Notes: a model not told the origin generated them from the letters alone. Counted from the stretch's first letter, positions 1-6,557 are shown. The stretch: 7,937 bases of DNA from Clostridiales bacterium (GCA_003486785.1 DNFZ01000258.1:1-7937), one strand, 5' to 3'. A program made the numbers and translations.

Positions 1-40
1 CGAAAATCATTTATTATCGCTTCAAAAACTTGCTGGAATT

Positions 41-58
41 CATTTTTTCGAAAATATG
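41..58. promoter_or_regulatory. CpG-centred dyad upstream of the xdhA promoter
   Basis: CATTTTTTCGAAAATATG is an 18-bp palindrome with 8 of 9 symmetric pairs matched (only T44/T55 fail) and a central CG. LacI-family operators commonly are CpG-centred palindromes of about this length, and a LacI-family gene lies in the window. It sits just upstream of the -35 box. Binding is inference; AT-rich DNA makes such dyads fairly easy to find by chance. Confidence 0.35.
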
Positions 59-68
59 CGTTCAGCAG

Positions 69-97
69 TAGACAGAGCGCATGTAATTAGTTACAAT
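69..97 (+). promoter_or_regulatory. xdhABC promoter
   Basis: TAGACA at 69-74 (5 of 6 to the TTGACA -35 consensus) is followed by a 17-bp spacer and TACAAT at 92-97 (5 of 6 to the TATAAT -10 consensus). Transcription would start near 104, giving a leader of about 110 nt before the xdhA ATG. The spacer and -10 box are overlapped by the palindrome at 81-96, so a protein bound there would be expected to block RNA polymerase. Confidence 0.7.
81..96. promoter_or_regulatory. Candidate operator, copy 1 (xdhA promoter)
   Basis: ATGTAATTAGTTACAA contains the inverted repeat TGTAA-N4-TTACA. It covers the spacer and -10 box of the xdhA promoter. A site identical at 14 of 16 positions, in the same orientation, lies at 6569-6584 in front of the permease gene. 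Sequence and placement are direct observations; function as a repressor site is inference. The binding protein is unknown: the sites lack the central CG usual for LacI-family operators, and the half-site spacing is shorter than that of a TnrA/GlnR box. Confidence 0.7.
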
Positions 98-103
98 ACC
101 TAT

Positions 104-215
104 ATGGAAGTCATTATCGTTTATAAATCACGACCGACGACTGCATAACGCGCATCGCGCGACGCGTGAGCGCCGCAATCGATACGCACAACTGCGAGGA
201 GGATGATCGATCACT
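104..215 (+). other. xdhA 5' leader with GC-rich inverted repeats
   Basis: The predicted untranslated leader changes abruptly from AT-rich to GC-rich near 130. It can form a short hairpin (ACGCG 148-152 with CGCGT 163-167, loop of 10) and contains the palindromes TCGCGCGA (155-162) and TGATCGATCA (204-213 region, between ribosome binding site and start). I do not recognise a purine or molybdenum-cofactor riboswitch, and there is no T-run that would make an attenuator. The leader start depends on the promoter call. Confidence 0.35.
197..202 (+). promoter_or_regulatory. xdhA ribosome binding site, long spacing
   Basis: AGGAGG is a perfect Shine-Dalgarno core, but 13 nt separate it from the ATG at 216, longer than the usual 5-9. 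An in-frame TGA at 204-206 excludes an upstream start in this frame. The ATG at 203 abuts the core with no spacer and opens a different frame with no recognisable protein, so 216 is preferred. Confidence 0.7.
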
Positions 216-2531
216 ATGGAGACGCTACCCATCGGAAAACCGCTTGCGCGCATCGACGCGCGCGCCAAGGTGACGGGACGCGCGGAGTACGGCGCGGATG
301 TTCGCCTGCCGGACATGCTGTATTGCAAGGGCGTTTACGCCGCGCATCCGCACGCGAAGCTGCTGGCCGTGCATACGGAGCAAGCAAAGCGCGCAGAGGG
401 CGTGGCCTGTGTCGTAACCGGCGCGGATATCCCCGGCGAAAAGATGTTTGGCGAGCTGTACATCGATCAGTACGCGCTGGTCTGCGATAAGACGCGCTTT
501 TATGGAGACGTGATCGCCGTGGTAGCAGCCCAAACGCAGGAGCAGGCGGATGCGGCAGCGGCGCTTGTGACAGCGGAATATGAGGAGCTGCCCGTTTTAG
601 CGACCCCGCAAATGGCGCTTGCAAGCGATATTGCGATCAATGCGGATTATCCAAACAACATCTGCGGCAATGTACACGTGAGAAAAGGCGACATAGCCGC
701 GGGGTTTCAGGCGGCGGATGTGACCGTCTCGGGCAACTACAGAACCGGATTTGTGGAGCATGCCTATATCGAGCCCGAGTCGGTGACCGCAATTCCCGAC
801 CGCATGCGGCGGGAGCTGACGGTGCTCGGCTGCGCGCAGGCGCCCTATAACCTTCGCCTCACCGTCGCGAGAATGCTGAATATTCCGATCGCGCAGGTGA
901 TCGTAAAGCCGTCCGTCATCGGCGGCTCGTTCGGCGGCAAGATCGAGTCCGCCGAATCCCTCGCGGTGCGCGCGGGGCTTGTCGCGCTCATCACGGGCAG
1001 GCCGGCGCAGTATACACTCACGCGGGAAGAGTCCATCCGCGAGAGCTATAAACGCCACCCGATCGACTTTGACATCCGGCTTGGCGCGAAGCGGGACGGA
1101 ACCCTCTGTGCCATGCAGGTTGAGGCAATCGGGGATGCGGGCGCGTATATCAACATGTCCCCGCCCGTCATGTATAAGACGGCGACGCTTGGGCCGGGGC
1201 CGTACCTGATTGCAAACGTAGACTACAACGCCACGAGCGTGATGACCAACAATGTACACACTGGCTCTATGCGCGGCTTTGGCACACCGCAAGCGATTTT
1301 CGCGCTGGAAAACGCGATGGATGAGCTCGCGGAACAGCTGCATCTGACCCCGACCGAGCTCAGGCGCAAAAACCTCCTGCAAAACGGAGATGTCAGCCCC
1401 TGCGGACACCTGCTGGACTTTCACGAGGTGAGCATTCGCTCCGTCATGGAAAAAGCGGCGGTGGAGCTGGAATTTGACGAAAAATACGCGCGCTACACCG
1501 CCGAAAATCAGGACGGGCGGCGCATCCGGCGCGGGGTTGGCATCGCGGTGAGCATGCGCGGCGCGAGCATCGGCGCGGACGGAAACGGCTTTGATGTTGC
1601 CCGCGCGTATATCGAGGTGCTCGACGACGGCAGCGTAAATGTCGATCTTGGCTTGACCGAGCTGGGACAGGGGCTTCGCACCTGTCAGAGTCAGATGGTT
1701 GCCGAGGGGCTCGGCGTTTCGTTTGAGCGCATCTGCTTGGGAAACACGGATACCTCGCGCTCTCCCGCAACCGGCGCCTGCATCGCGTCGCGCAGCACGC
1801 TGCTCGGCGGCGGTGCGCTCAAGGACGCGAGCCGGAAGGTGCAGGCGATCATGGCGCGCGCGCTGGCGCGAAAGTTTGAAAAATCCACCGACGGGATCGT
1901 CTTTTCGGAAGATCGCGTCCGGTTCGCCGACGTAGACATCAGCTTTGGCGAAGCCGCAAAGATCTGCTATGACCTTTGCGAAACGCCGATTGCTGTGGGC
2001 ACATACGTTGTGCCAAAGCTCAACTGGGATGAGGAGAAGGGTTATGGCGAGCCGTTTTACACCTATACCTATTCCTGCCATGCGGCGGAGGTTGCGGTCG
2101 ATCTGGACACGGGCAGCGTGGATGTGCTCAAGATGGTCGGCTGCCACGATATGGGCCGCGCGATCAATCCCGCCATGGCAAAGGGGCAGATCTACGGCGG
2201 CCTCGCAATGGCGCAAGGCATGGCTCTGATCGAAGACCTCGGCCACAGCGCGAAGACGAGCGCGCTGAAAAACCTCAATTTTGAAGACTACCTGATTCCT
2301 ACGGTGCTCGATGTGCCGGACTGTAACGTTACGATTCTCGACGAGCACCACGACCCAAGAAGCGCGTTTGGCGGGCGATCTCTCGGCGAGCCGGCCACGG
2401 AACCCGGCGCGGGCGCGTTGCTCTGCGCCGTGAATCATGCGCTGGGGCGCGCGGGACTCATTCGCGAGCTGCCGGCGGATCTCGACCGGGTGTTTGCCGC
2501 GATCCGTTCGATGGAGGTGGAAAAACCATGA
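216..2531 (+). CDS. xdhA: Xanthine-dehydrogenase-family molybdenum-binding subunit
   Basis: Large catalytic subunit (771 aa) of a three-part molybdenum hydroxylase, expected in the cytoplasm, where the molybdopterin cofactor inserts oxygen from water into a C-H bond of an N-heterocycle or aldehyde. The N-terminal aldehyde-oxidase a/b hammerhead spans about 10-125 (IGKPLARIDARAKVTGRAEY); cofactor domains follow from about 140. Visible motifs: AQAP with Q208, GGSFGGKIE 236-244, MRGFG 352-356, LGQG 483-486, and RSLGEP 721-726 with E725 at the position of the catalytic glutamate. Length is normal for a separate subunit. By hand alignment, the positions of bovine xanthine oxidase Glu802 and Arg880, which hold the purine, are Ile243 and Lys321, so substrate identity is open and the symbol is by family. 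The stop overlaps the xdhB start. No internal stop or frameshift is seen, and no cofactor-maturation gene is in the window. Confidence 0.93.
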   Translation: METLPIGKPLARIDARAKVTGRAEYGADVRLPDMLYCKGVYAAHPHAKLLAVHTEQAKRAEGVACVVTGADIPGEKMFGELYIDQYALVCDKTRFYGDVIAVVAAQTQEQADAAAALVTAEYEELPVLATPQMALASDIAINADYPNNICGNVHVRKGDIAAGFQAADVTVSGNYRTGFVEHAYIEPESVTAIPDRMRRELTVLGCAQAPYNLRLTVARMLNIPIAQVIVKPSVIGGSFGGKIESAESLAVRAGLVALITGRPAQYTLTREESIRESYKRHPIDFDIRLGAKRDGTLCAMQVEAIGDAGAYINMSPPVMYKTATLGPGPYLIANVDYNATSVMTNNVHTGSMRGFGTPQAIFALENAMDELAEQLHLTPTELRRKNLLQNGDVSPCGHLLDFHEVSIRSVMEKAAVELEFDEKYARYTAENQDGRRIRRGVGIAVSMRGASIGADGNGFDVARAYIEVLDDGSVNVDLGLTELGQGLRTCQSQMVAEGLGVSFERICLGNTDTSRSPATGACIASRSTLLGGGALKDASRKVQAIMARALARKFEKSTDGIVFSEDRVRFADVDISFGEAAKICYDLCETPIAVGTYVVPKLNWDEEKGYGEPFYTYTYSCHAAEVAVDLDTGSVDVLKMVGCHDMGRAINPAMAKGQIYGGLAMAQGMALIEDLGHSAKTSALKNLNFEDYLIPTVLDVPDCNVTILDEHHDPRSAFGGRSLGEPATEPGAGALLCAVNHALGRAGLIRELPADLDRVFAAIRSMEVEKP

Positions 2532-3400
2532 TGGAATGCCGCGCATACATCAAAACAACGACGCTGGAGGAAGCGCTCGAGGCGCTAAAAGCTGCACAAG
2601 GCGCCGTGAAGCTGCTCGCGGGCGGCACGGACGTGCTGGTCAACGCGCGCGAAGGCCATCCGTTTCGGGATAGTACAATCGTCGATATCTACGGCATTGC
2701 GCAGCTGAGCCAAATCGAGGAGCAAGCGGACTGGATTGCCATTGGCGCGGGCGCGACGCATGCCGCGGTTGAGCAGTCTCCGCTGATCCGCGAAAAAGCG
2801 GCTGTGCTGGCGGACGCCTGCCGCACAGTCGGCTCGCCGCAGATTCGCAACCACGCGACCATCGGCGGCAATCTGGCAAACGCCTCTCCCGCGGCGGACG
2901 CGCTGGCCGCACTGAGCGTGTTGGAGGCGGAGGTGGAGATCAACCGCTTAGGAGACGTACGCCGCGTGCCGCTTGGGGATGTCATCGAAAAGCCATACCG
3001 CACCACGCTGACGGATCGCGACCTGATTACGCGCATCTTCATCAAAAAAGCGCCTGCGGGGACGCGCTTCCATTTCTATAAACTCGGACGCAGAAAAGCG
3101 CTTGCCATCTCGCGGATGACGATTGCGACGCTGTTGCATCGGGATGCATCCGGTGTGATCACGCAGTTTCACATGACCATGGGGGCAACGTTTCCCAAGC
3201 CCATGCTGTTTGCGGATGTGGATGCCATGCTCCTCGGCAAACGGCCGACACAGGCGGATATCATCGCCGTTGCCGATGCGCTCTGTGCCAAGATTCCGCT
3301 CATTGCGGGCATTCGGCCCTCCACCGCATACAAACAGCCCGTCTGCAACAAGATGGTGCAGCGGATTTTGAACGAGCTATTGGGAGGGGATGCAGAATGA
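2528..3400 (+). CDS. xdhB: Xanthine-dehydrogenase-family FAD-binding subunit
   Basis: Medium subunit (290 aa) that binds FAD and passes electrons from the iron-sulfur clusters to the final acceptor. The N-terminal FAD-binding half has the phosphate-binding LAGGTD at 30-35 and the family signature RNHATIGGNLANASPAAD at 107-124. The C-terminal CO-dehydrogenase flavoprotein domain starts near 180, with YKLGRRKALAISRM at 184-197. Length is normal, and there is no extra 4Fe-4S insertion of the kind seen in 4-hydroxybenzoyl-CoA reductase. The gene starts inside the xdhA stop (ATGA, 2528-2531); a second ATG directly follows at 2531 and could serve instead. The ribosome binding site GGAGGTGG (2513-2520) lies within the xdhA end, indicating translational coupling and subunit balance. 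Confidence 0.93.
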   Translation: MMECRAYIKTTTLEEALEALKAAQGAVKLLAGGTDVLVNAREGHPFRDSTIVDIYGIAQLSQIEEQADWIAIGAGATHAAVEQSPLIREKAAVLADACRTVGSPQIRNHATIGGNLANASPAADALAALSVLEAEVEINRLGDVRRVPLGDVIEKPYRTTLTDRDLITRIFIKKAPAGTRFHFYKLGRRKALAISRMTIATLLHRDASGVITQFHMTMGATFPKPMLFADVDAMLLGKRPTQADIIAVADALCAKIPLIAGIRPSTAYKQPVCNKMVQRILNELLGGDAE

Positions 3401-3870
3401 ACCGGATCACATTGCGCTTTACGCTCAACGGAATGAATATTGCGCTGGAAACCGCGCCAAACAAGCGCATGCTGGATGTGCTGCGCGGGGACTTGGGGCA
3501 GACGGGCACGAAGGAGGGCTGTGCAATCGGCGAATGCGGCGCATGTACCGTCATTCTCAACGGCGAACCGGTGGCGAGCTGCCTCATCACGGCGGCGCAG
3601 ATGCAGGGCGCTCAGGTGCTGACCATCGAGGGTATGAGTGAGACGCTCATCGGCCGTGTATTGCAGGATTGCTTTGTGGAAGGGGACGCGGTGCAGTGCG
3701 GCTTTTGTACGCCGGGCTTCATCATGAGCGCCTATGCGCTGCTGCTGAAAAACCCGCACCCGACGCGCGAGGAGATCCGCGAGGCGGTGGCGGGCAACAT
3801 CTGCCGTTGCACGGGATATATCCCGATCGTCAACGCCATCGAGCAGGCGGGAATCAAGCTGCGTTCCTAG
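3397..3870 (+). CDS. xdhC: Xanthine-dehydrogenase-family [2Fe-2S] subunit
   Basis: Small subunit (157 aa) carrying two [2Fe-2S] clusters that relay electrons from the molybdenum site to FAD. The plant-ferredoxin-type N-terminal domain has Cys42, Cys47, Cys50 (GCAIGECGAC, 41-50) and Cys62. The helical second domain has Cys101 and Cys104 (CGFC) and Cys136 and Cys138 (ICRCTGY). All eight ligands are present, and the length is typical. It overlaps the xdhB stop by ATGA (3397-3400), with GGGAGGGG at 3382-3389 as ribosome binding site. The symbol follows the E. coli xdhABC convention; it is not the XdhC-type cofactor-insertion chaperone that shares this name in other bacteria. It is the last gene of the operon, with a hairpin about 70 bp downstream. 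Confidence 0.95.
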   Translation: MNRITLRFTLNGMNIALETAPNKRMLDVLRGDLGQTGTKEGCAIGECGACTVILNGEPVASCLITAAQMQGAQVLTIEGMSETLIGRVLQDCFVEGDAVQCGFCTPGFIMSAYALLLKNPHPTREEIREAVAGNICRCTGYIPIVNAIEQAGIKLRS

Positions 3871-3939
3871 GTTTTCGGGATGCGAAAAAGCGATGCGCCG
3901 CGCCACGCCTGATAAAACGAGGGCAAAAACGAATAGAAA

Positions 3940-3978
3940 AGATAGACCGTTCTGTTTGGATGGTCTATCTGCTTATTT
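3940..3978. terminator. Hairpin between convergent genes, likely terminator
   Basis: AGATAGACC (3940-3948) pairs perfectly with GGTCTATCT (3962-3970). On the plus strand the stem extends inward through 3949-3952 with 3958-3961 (two Watson-Crick, two G-U pairs) to 13 bp around the five-base loop TGTTT. A moderately T-rich stretch (CTTATTTTGG) follows on the plus strand. On the minus strand the 9-bp stem is followed by TTTTCTATTC. It lies between the xdhC stop and the stop of the convergent FMN gene, so it may end transcription from both sides. The T-runs are imperfect, hence moderate confidence. Confidence 0.65.
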
Positions 3979-4000
3979 TGGCTGTTCTGTATTTTTTATC

Positions 4001-5119
4001 TCACCAGTCGAGACGGATGATCTCCCTTGGGCAGCCGGAGGAGCAAAGCCCGCAGCCTTCGCAGGCGTCTGCATCGATCACAATCACGCCGTTTTCTCGT
4101 TCGATTGCGTCATATAAGCAGCCGCTGCGGCACATATTGCAGTCCGTCGTCGCGCTGTCGCAGCGCTCGGTGATCGTGGCCTTGCGCCGCTGTGGTTTGA
4201 TGTCCTCAAAGGGCATCAACGACGGCAGCGCCGCGCCGCGCACCTGCTCCACTTCGGTGTATCCGTGCCCCGCCAGCCAGTCGTCCAGATCGCCGATGAG
4301 CTTGGTGATCACGCCATACCCGTCCTGCTGGATGGCGGATGCCAGCTGAACCGCTGTTGCGCCGAGCATGATGAATTCCAGCGCGTGCTCCGCGGTTGTG
4401 ATGCCGCCTGCGGAGCAAATCTGCATCTGTGTATATTGCCGCAGCTGGGCGGTCGTCGCCAGCGAAATCGGGCGAATGTTCCGCCCCGTATAGCCGCCGT
4501 ATGTCTGCATCTCGGCTTTGCGGGTCTCGATATTGACCCCGCGCAGCCCTTTTAACGCGTCGATCGCGCTGACCGCTCTCGCGCCCGCCTGCTCAATCGC
4601 CTGCAAAAACGCCGGAGACACCGCGGCCTCGTAGGAGAGTTTGACCATCACAGGGATGGTCACGGCGTCCACCGCCGCGCGTACAAACGCGTTGATATCG
4701 GACGAATGATTGCAGACGCTCTCGTTGCGTGATCCGATCGGTGCGGAGATGCTGATCTCGATCGCATCCGCGCCCATCCGCTCCGCCTTGGAAGCGAGGT
4801 ATGCAATTTCCGATGCGGAAGAGCCCCAGATGGAGCAAATCAGCTTGCAGTCGCGTTTTTTCACCTGCTCTAGCTCGCATTCCCACTGCTCCAGATGCAG
4901 ATCGGAATACAGCATGGTATTAAACATGCGGTATCCGTCCACAAATAAGCGCGGAGAGACGCGCTGCTTCGCCTCCAGCGTGATCGTCTCCGTAATCACC
5001 GCGCCCGCGCCCGCGTCGATGCATCGCTGGATGGACTTGCCATCCCGCGCCCAGGGTCCGGCTGCCGTGATCACCGGATTTTTGAGGGAAATCCCCATCA
5101 GATCGATCGGTTTCGACAT
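4001..5119 (-). CDS. DHOD/PreA-like FMN oxidoreductase with C-terminal Fe-S domain
   Basis: A 372-aa protein of the dihydroorotate dehydrogenase / dihydropyrimidine dehydrogenase (PreA) superfamily. The FMN TIM barrel spans about 1-295: PIDLMGISLKNPVITAAGP at the N-terminus, a probable FMN-contacting lysine in VMVKLS (K160), and phosphate-binding SAGGI (236-240) and GATAVQLASAI (253-263). The C-terminal ferredoxin-like domain (about 315-372) has one standard CxxCxxCxxxCP set (C353, C356, C359, C363) and an odd first set, C320-x6-C327-x2-C330-x3-C334. The catalytic-loop motif, usually N-x-S-C-P (or S-S-P in class 2), reads SISAP (123-127), so the acid/base residue is Ala126. Ring reduction of pyrimidine type is therefore uncertain. 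There is no PreT-like partner in the window. AAGGGG at 5128-5133 is 8 nt from the start. It is co-directional with lacI upstream and convergent with xdhC. Confidence 0.85.
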   Translation of the reverse strand: MSKPIDLMGISLKNPVITAAGPWARDGKSIQRCIDAGAGAVITETITLEAKQRVSPRLFVDGYRMFNTMLYSDLHLEQWECELEQVKKRDCKLICSIWGSSASEIAYLASKAERMGADAIEISISAPIGSRNESVCNHSSDINAFVRAAVDAVTIPVMVKLSYEAAVSPAFLQAIEQAGARAVSAIDALKGLRGVNIETRKAEMQTYGGYTGRNIRPISLATTAQLRQYTQMQICSAGGITTAEHALEFIMLGATAVQLASAIQQDGYGVITKLIGDLDDWLAGHGYTEVEQVRGAALPSLMPFEDIKPQRRKATITERCDSATTDCNMCRSGCLYDAIERENGVIVIDADACEGCGLCSSGCPREIIRLDW

Positions 5120-5127
5120 TGCGTTTG

Positions 5128-5133
5128 CCCCTT
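5128..5133 (-). promoter_or_regulatory. Ribosome binding site of the FMN oxidoreductase gene
   Basis: On the minus strand AAGGGG lies 8 nt before the ATG at 5117-5119, supporting this start. Upstream DNA to about 5200 is AT-rich (TTTATATG close to the gene) and could hold a promoter, but I see no convincing -35/-10 pair. Read-through from lacI is equally possible. Confidence 0.6.
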
Positions 5134-5208
5134 CATATAAAGTGGGTATGAATTTTCGTAAGATTTGTTTTTATTAAGAAACTAGAACGCGCATCAACTT
5201 CTTCTCGC

Positions 5209-5344
5209 ATCTATATCAATCGAACAGTTCATAAATATACTTCTCATTGCCGCAGGATCTTCTGATCTTCAGCTTATATCCATATCAATCGAACAGCTCA
5301 TAAATATACTTCTCATTGCCGCAGGATCGTCTGATCTTCAGCTT
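5209..5344. repeat. Tandem 69-bp-offset repeat of the lacI 3' end
   Basis: Copy A (5209-5275) and copy B (5278-5344) align without gaps over 67 bp with three mismatches: 5212/5281, 5228/5297 and 5260/5329. Copy B is the true end of the lacI-family gene including its stop at 5285-5287. Copy A, downstream of that stop, would encode the same 19 residues and a TGA at 5216-5218. The two mismatches inside the codons are synonymous (GAA/GAG Glu, AGA/CGA Arg). The offset is 23 codons, so the copy is in frame with lacI beyond its stop. Confidence 0.95.
5216..5275 (-). pseudogene. Detached 3'-terminal fragment of a lacI-family gene
   Basis: Read on the minus strand, this piece encodes KLKIRRSCGNEKYIYELFD and a stop, identical in protein to the end of the neighbouring regulator. 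It has no start or ribosome binding site of its own. It is either a local tandem duplication or what is left of a second, nearly identical regulator gene after deletion. The only change inside codons being synonymous leans slightly towards past coding constraint, but two changes are few. Confidence 0.6.
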
Positions 5345-6310
5345 GGGTTGAAGCACCATCTCCTGCGGTACGCCGAGTTCCAGCTCTTTGTTCTCAATGC
5401 TGTCAAACAGCAGCCGCCCCGCCGCCATGCCAAGCTTGCTCGCCGGCAGCTCCAGCGCGGTGATCGGTGGATTGACAAGCCCGCACACGGGCGAATCCGT
5501 CATGCTCGCCAGCGCAAGCTGCTGCGGCACCGATATGCCCGCGTCCTGCGCGGCCTTAAGAAACCCCAGCGCCTGCCCGTCTCCGGCAGTGATCAGCGCC
5601 GCGGGCAGCTCAAATCGCTGTATCATCTGTTGTGCGGCGAGATAGCCGCTCTGTACGCCCCCCTCGCAAACGACAGTCTTGCTCCCCACCGCGCGGTGGC
5701 TTTCGCGTACAGCGCTGGCAAAGCCCGCCTCCATCTGCGCGTTTTTATGCTGCTCGGAAGCATGCAGCATCAGATCGATGGTCAGATAGCCAAACGAGAG
5801 CAGATGACGCGTGAGGCGATACGCACCCTCTTCAAAATCGATATAGCAGAGTGTATCGCAGCCGCTGTGCCGGTTTTTCCCGACATGAACGCACGGGATT
5901 CCGCTCTCGCGCGTCTGGTGCACGCGCTCCTGCGCAATGTTTGACGAAACGAGCGCAATGCCGTCCACGCGCCTGTTTTCACACATGCGAAGACTCTCTT
6001 CTTCAATCTGTGCATCCCCGTGCGTGTTGCAGAAAAATACGGCATATCCCTTATTGCGCGCCACTGTCTCGATGCCGGAGATGATTCTCTGAAGCGTTTC
6101 GCTTTCAATCTCCGGAACCAGCAGCGCGATGGTCTTCGTATTGCCAAGGTTTAGGCCGCGCGCAAACCAGTTTGGCGTGTAGTTCTGCTCTTTCATAACG
6201 GCGAGCACATGATCACGCGTCTCCGGCAGCACCTGCTCCGGATGATTGAGCACGCGTGAGATTGTGGCAACAGAAACCCCTGCCACTTCGGCCACTTTAC
6301 GAATGTTCAT
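5285..6310 (-). CDS. LacI-family transcriptional regulator
   Basis: A 341-aa regulator. The N-terminal helix-turn-helix occupies residues 3-22 (IRKVAEVAGVSVATISRVLN), and the hinge region YTPNWFARGLN (44-54) matches the family's minor-groove helix. The periplasmic-binding-protein-like effector domain runs from about 60 to 335, with GDGQALG and a conserved Asp in ASMTDSP near the ligand cleft. The effector cannot be read from sequence; a nucleobase or nucleoside fits the neighbours. An upstream in-frame ATG at 6364 is unlikely because it precedes the TATAAT box and predicted transcript start. ATG 6322 (2 nt after AAAGGAG) and ATG 6310 (14 nt after it) remain; 6310 is chosen because MNIRKVAEVAGVS matches the usual LacI start. 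It is divergent from the permease gene, and its 3' end is duplicated downstream. Confidence 0.92.
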   Translation of the reverse strand: MNIRKVAEVAGVSVATISRVLNHPEQVLPETRDHVLAVMKEQNYTPNWFARGLNLGNTKTIALLVPEIESETLQRIISGIETVARNKGYAVFFCNTHGDAQIEEESLRMCENRRVDGIALVSSNIAQERVHQTRESGIPCVHVGKNRHSGCDTLCYIDFEEGAYRLTRHLLSFGYLTIDLMLHASEQHKNAQMEAGFASAVRESHRAVGSKTVVCEGGVQSGYLAAQQMIQRFELPAALITAGDGQALGFLKAAQDAGISVPQQLALASMTDSPVCGLVNPPITALELPASKLGMAAGRLLFDSIENKELELGVPQEMVLQPKLKIRRSCGNEKYIYELFD

Positions 6311-6324
6311 GCGCCCACGCATCG

Positions 6325-6331
6325 CTCCTTT
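6325..6331 (-). promoter_or_regulatory. lacI ribosome binding site
   Basis: AAAGGAG on the minus strand. Its spacing is awkward for both plausible starts: 2 nt to ATG 6322 and 14 nt to ATG 6310. It excludes the far-upstream ATG at 6364, which lies on the other side of it. Confidence 0.6.
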
Positions 6332-6334
6332 GCG

Positions 6335-6354
6335 GTGATATCGCATTATATCAC
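6335..6354. promoter_or_regulatory. Palindrome over the lacI -10 region, possible operator
   Basis: GTGATATCGCATTATATCAC has perfect 7-bp arms (GTGATAT / ATATCAC) around a 6-bp centre. It covers the -10 box and the predicted start of lacI transcription, the classic place for autorepression. Its centre is CA rather than CG, which is unusual for a LacI-family site, and it differs from the ATGTAA-type palindromes, so the binding protein is not assigned. Confidence 0.45.
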
Positions 6355-6374
6355 GCAACCCCACCCTGCTTCAA
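6345..6374 (-). promoter_or_regulatory. lacI promoter
   Basis: On the minus strand TTGAAG (6369-6374, 4 of 6 to consensus) is followed by an 18-bp spacer and a perfect TATAAT (6345-6350). Transcription would begin near 6338, only 15-27 nt before the plausible start codons. Confidence 0.65.
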
Positions 6375-6453
6375 GCACCGCGCTCTGTAAACGGTTCGCT
6401 TGCTGAACAACGGTCTATTATTTGCAATTCTCTATCTCAATCCGTCATTTTTG

Positions 6454-6477
6454 CGTTATATTTTCGATTTTATAACG
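6454..6477. promoter_or_regulatory. CpG-centred dyad in the lacI/codB intergenic region
   Basis: Arms CGTTATA (6454-6460) and TATAACG (6471-6477) are perfect inverted repeats, and the exact centre is TCGA at 6464-6467. Its inner 18 bp (6457-6474) match the 41-58 dyad at 12 of 18 positions, including TTTTCGA. It lies between the divergent lacI and codB promoters, a plausible LacI-family site. Chance similarity between AT-rich stretches cannot be excluded. Confidence 0.35.
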
Positions 6478-6527
6478 AGAATATGTCGATATTTTGAAGT
6501 TATTCGTTCGAATTACGTCATAATTTG

Positions 6528-6557
6528 TTGACAAGCACACCGTTTATCGAGTACATT
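6528..6557 (+). promoter_or_regulatory. codB promoter
   Basis: A perfect TTGACA (6528-6533) is followed by an 18-bp spacer and TACATT (6552-6557, 4 of 6 to consensus). The upstream 100 bp is very AT-rich and could act as an UP element. Transcription would start near 6564, about 47 nt before the ATG and just before the palindrome at 6569-6584. Confidence 0.65.

Noticed and set aside
104..215. Purine or molybdenum-cofactor riboswitch in the xdhA leader
   Set aside because: The leader length would allow it, but I cannot find the conserved three-way-junction core of the purine type or a convincing Moco-RNA architecture, and there is no terminator hairpin with a T-run.
203..490. Plus-strand frame starting at the ATG directly after AGGAGG
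   Set aside because: There is no spacer between ribosome binding site and ATG, the product is Arg-rich with no recognised motif, and it overlaps the well-supported xdhA N-terminus.
597..2546. 649-codon open frame on the minus strand opposite xdhA
   Set aside because: It is the antisense shadow of a clear, full-length molybdenum subunit in GC-rich DNA, has no recognisable domain and is rich in Arg/His/Ala as such shadows are.
3669..4349. 226-codon plus-strand frame spanning the xdhC end and the convergent FMN gene
   Set aside because: It runs out of frame through xdhC and antisense through the FMN oxidoreductase, crossing the hairpin, with no family motif.
6311..6364. Longer LacI N-terminus starting at the ATG at 6364
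   Set aside because: That start would precede the TATAAT box and the ribosome binding site, and the extra 18 residues are not part of the family's usual N-terminus.
6502..6513. ATTCGTTCGAAT palindrome upstream of the codB -35 box
   Set aside because: Only 5-bp arms in AT-rich DNA with no second copy in the window; too weak to call a site.
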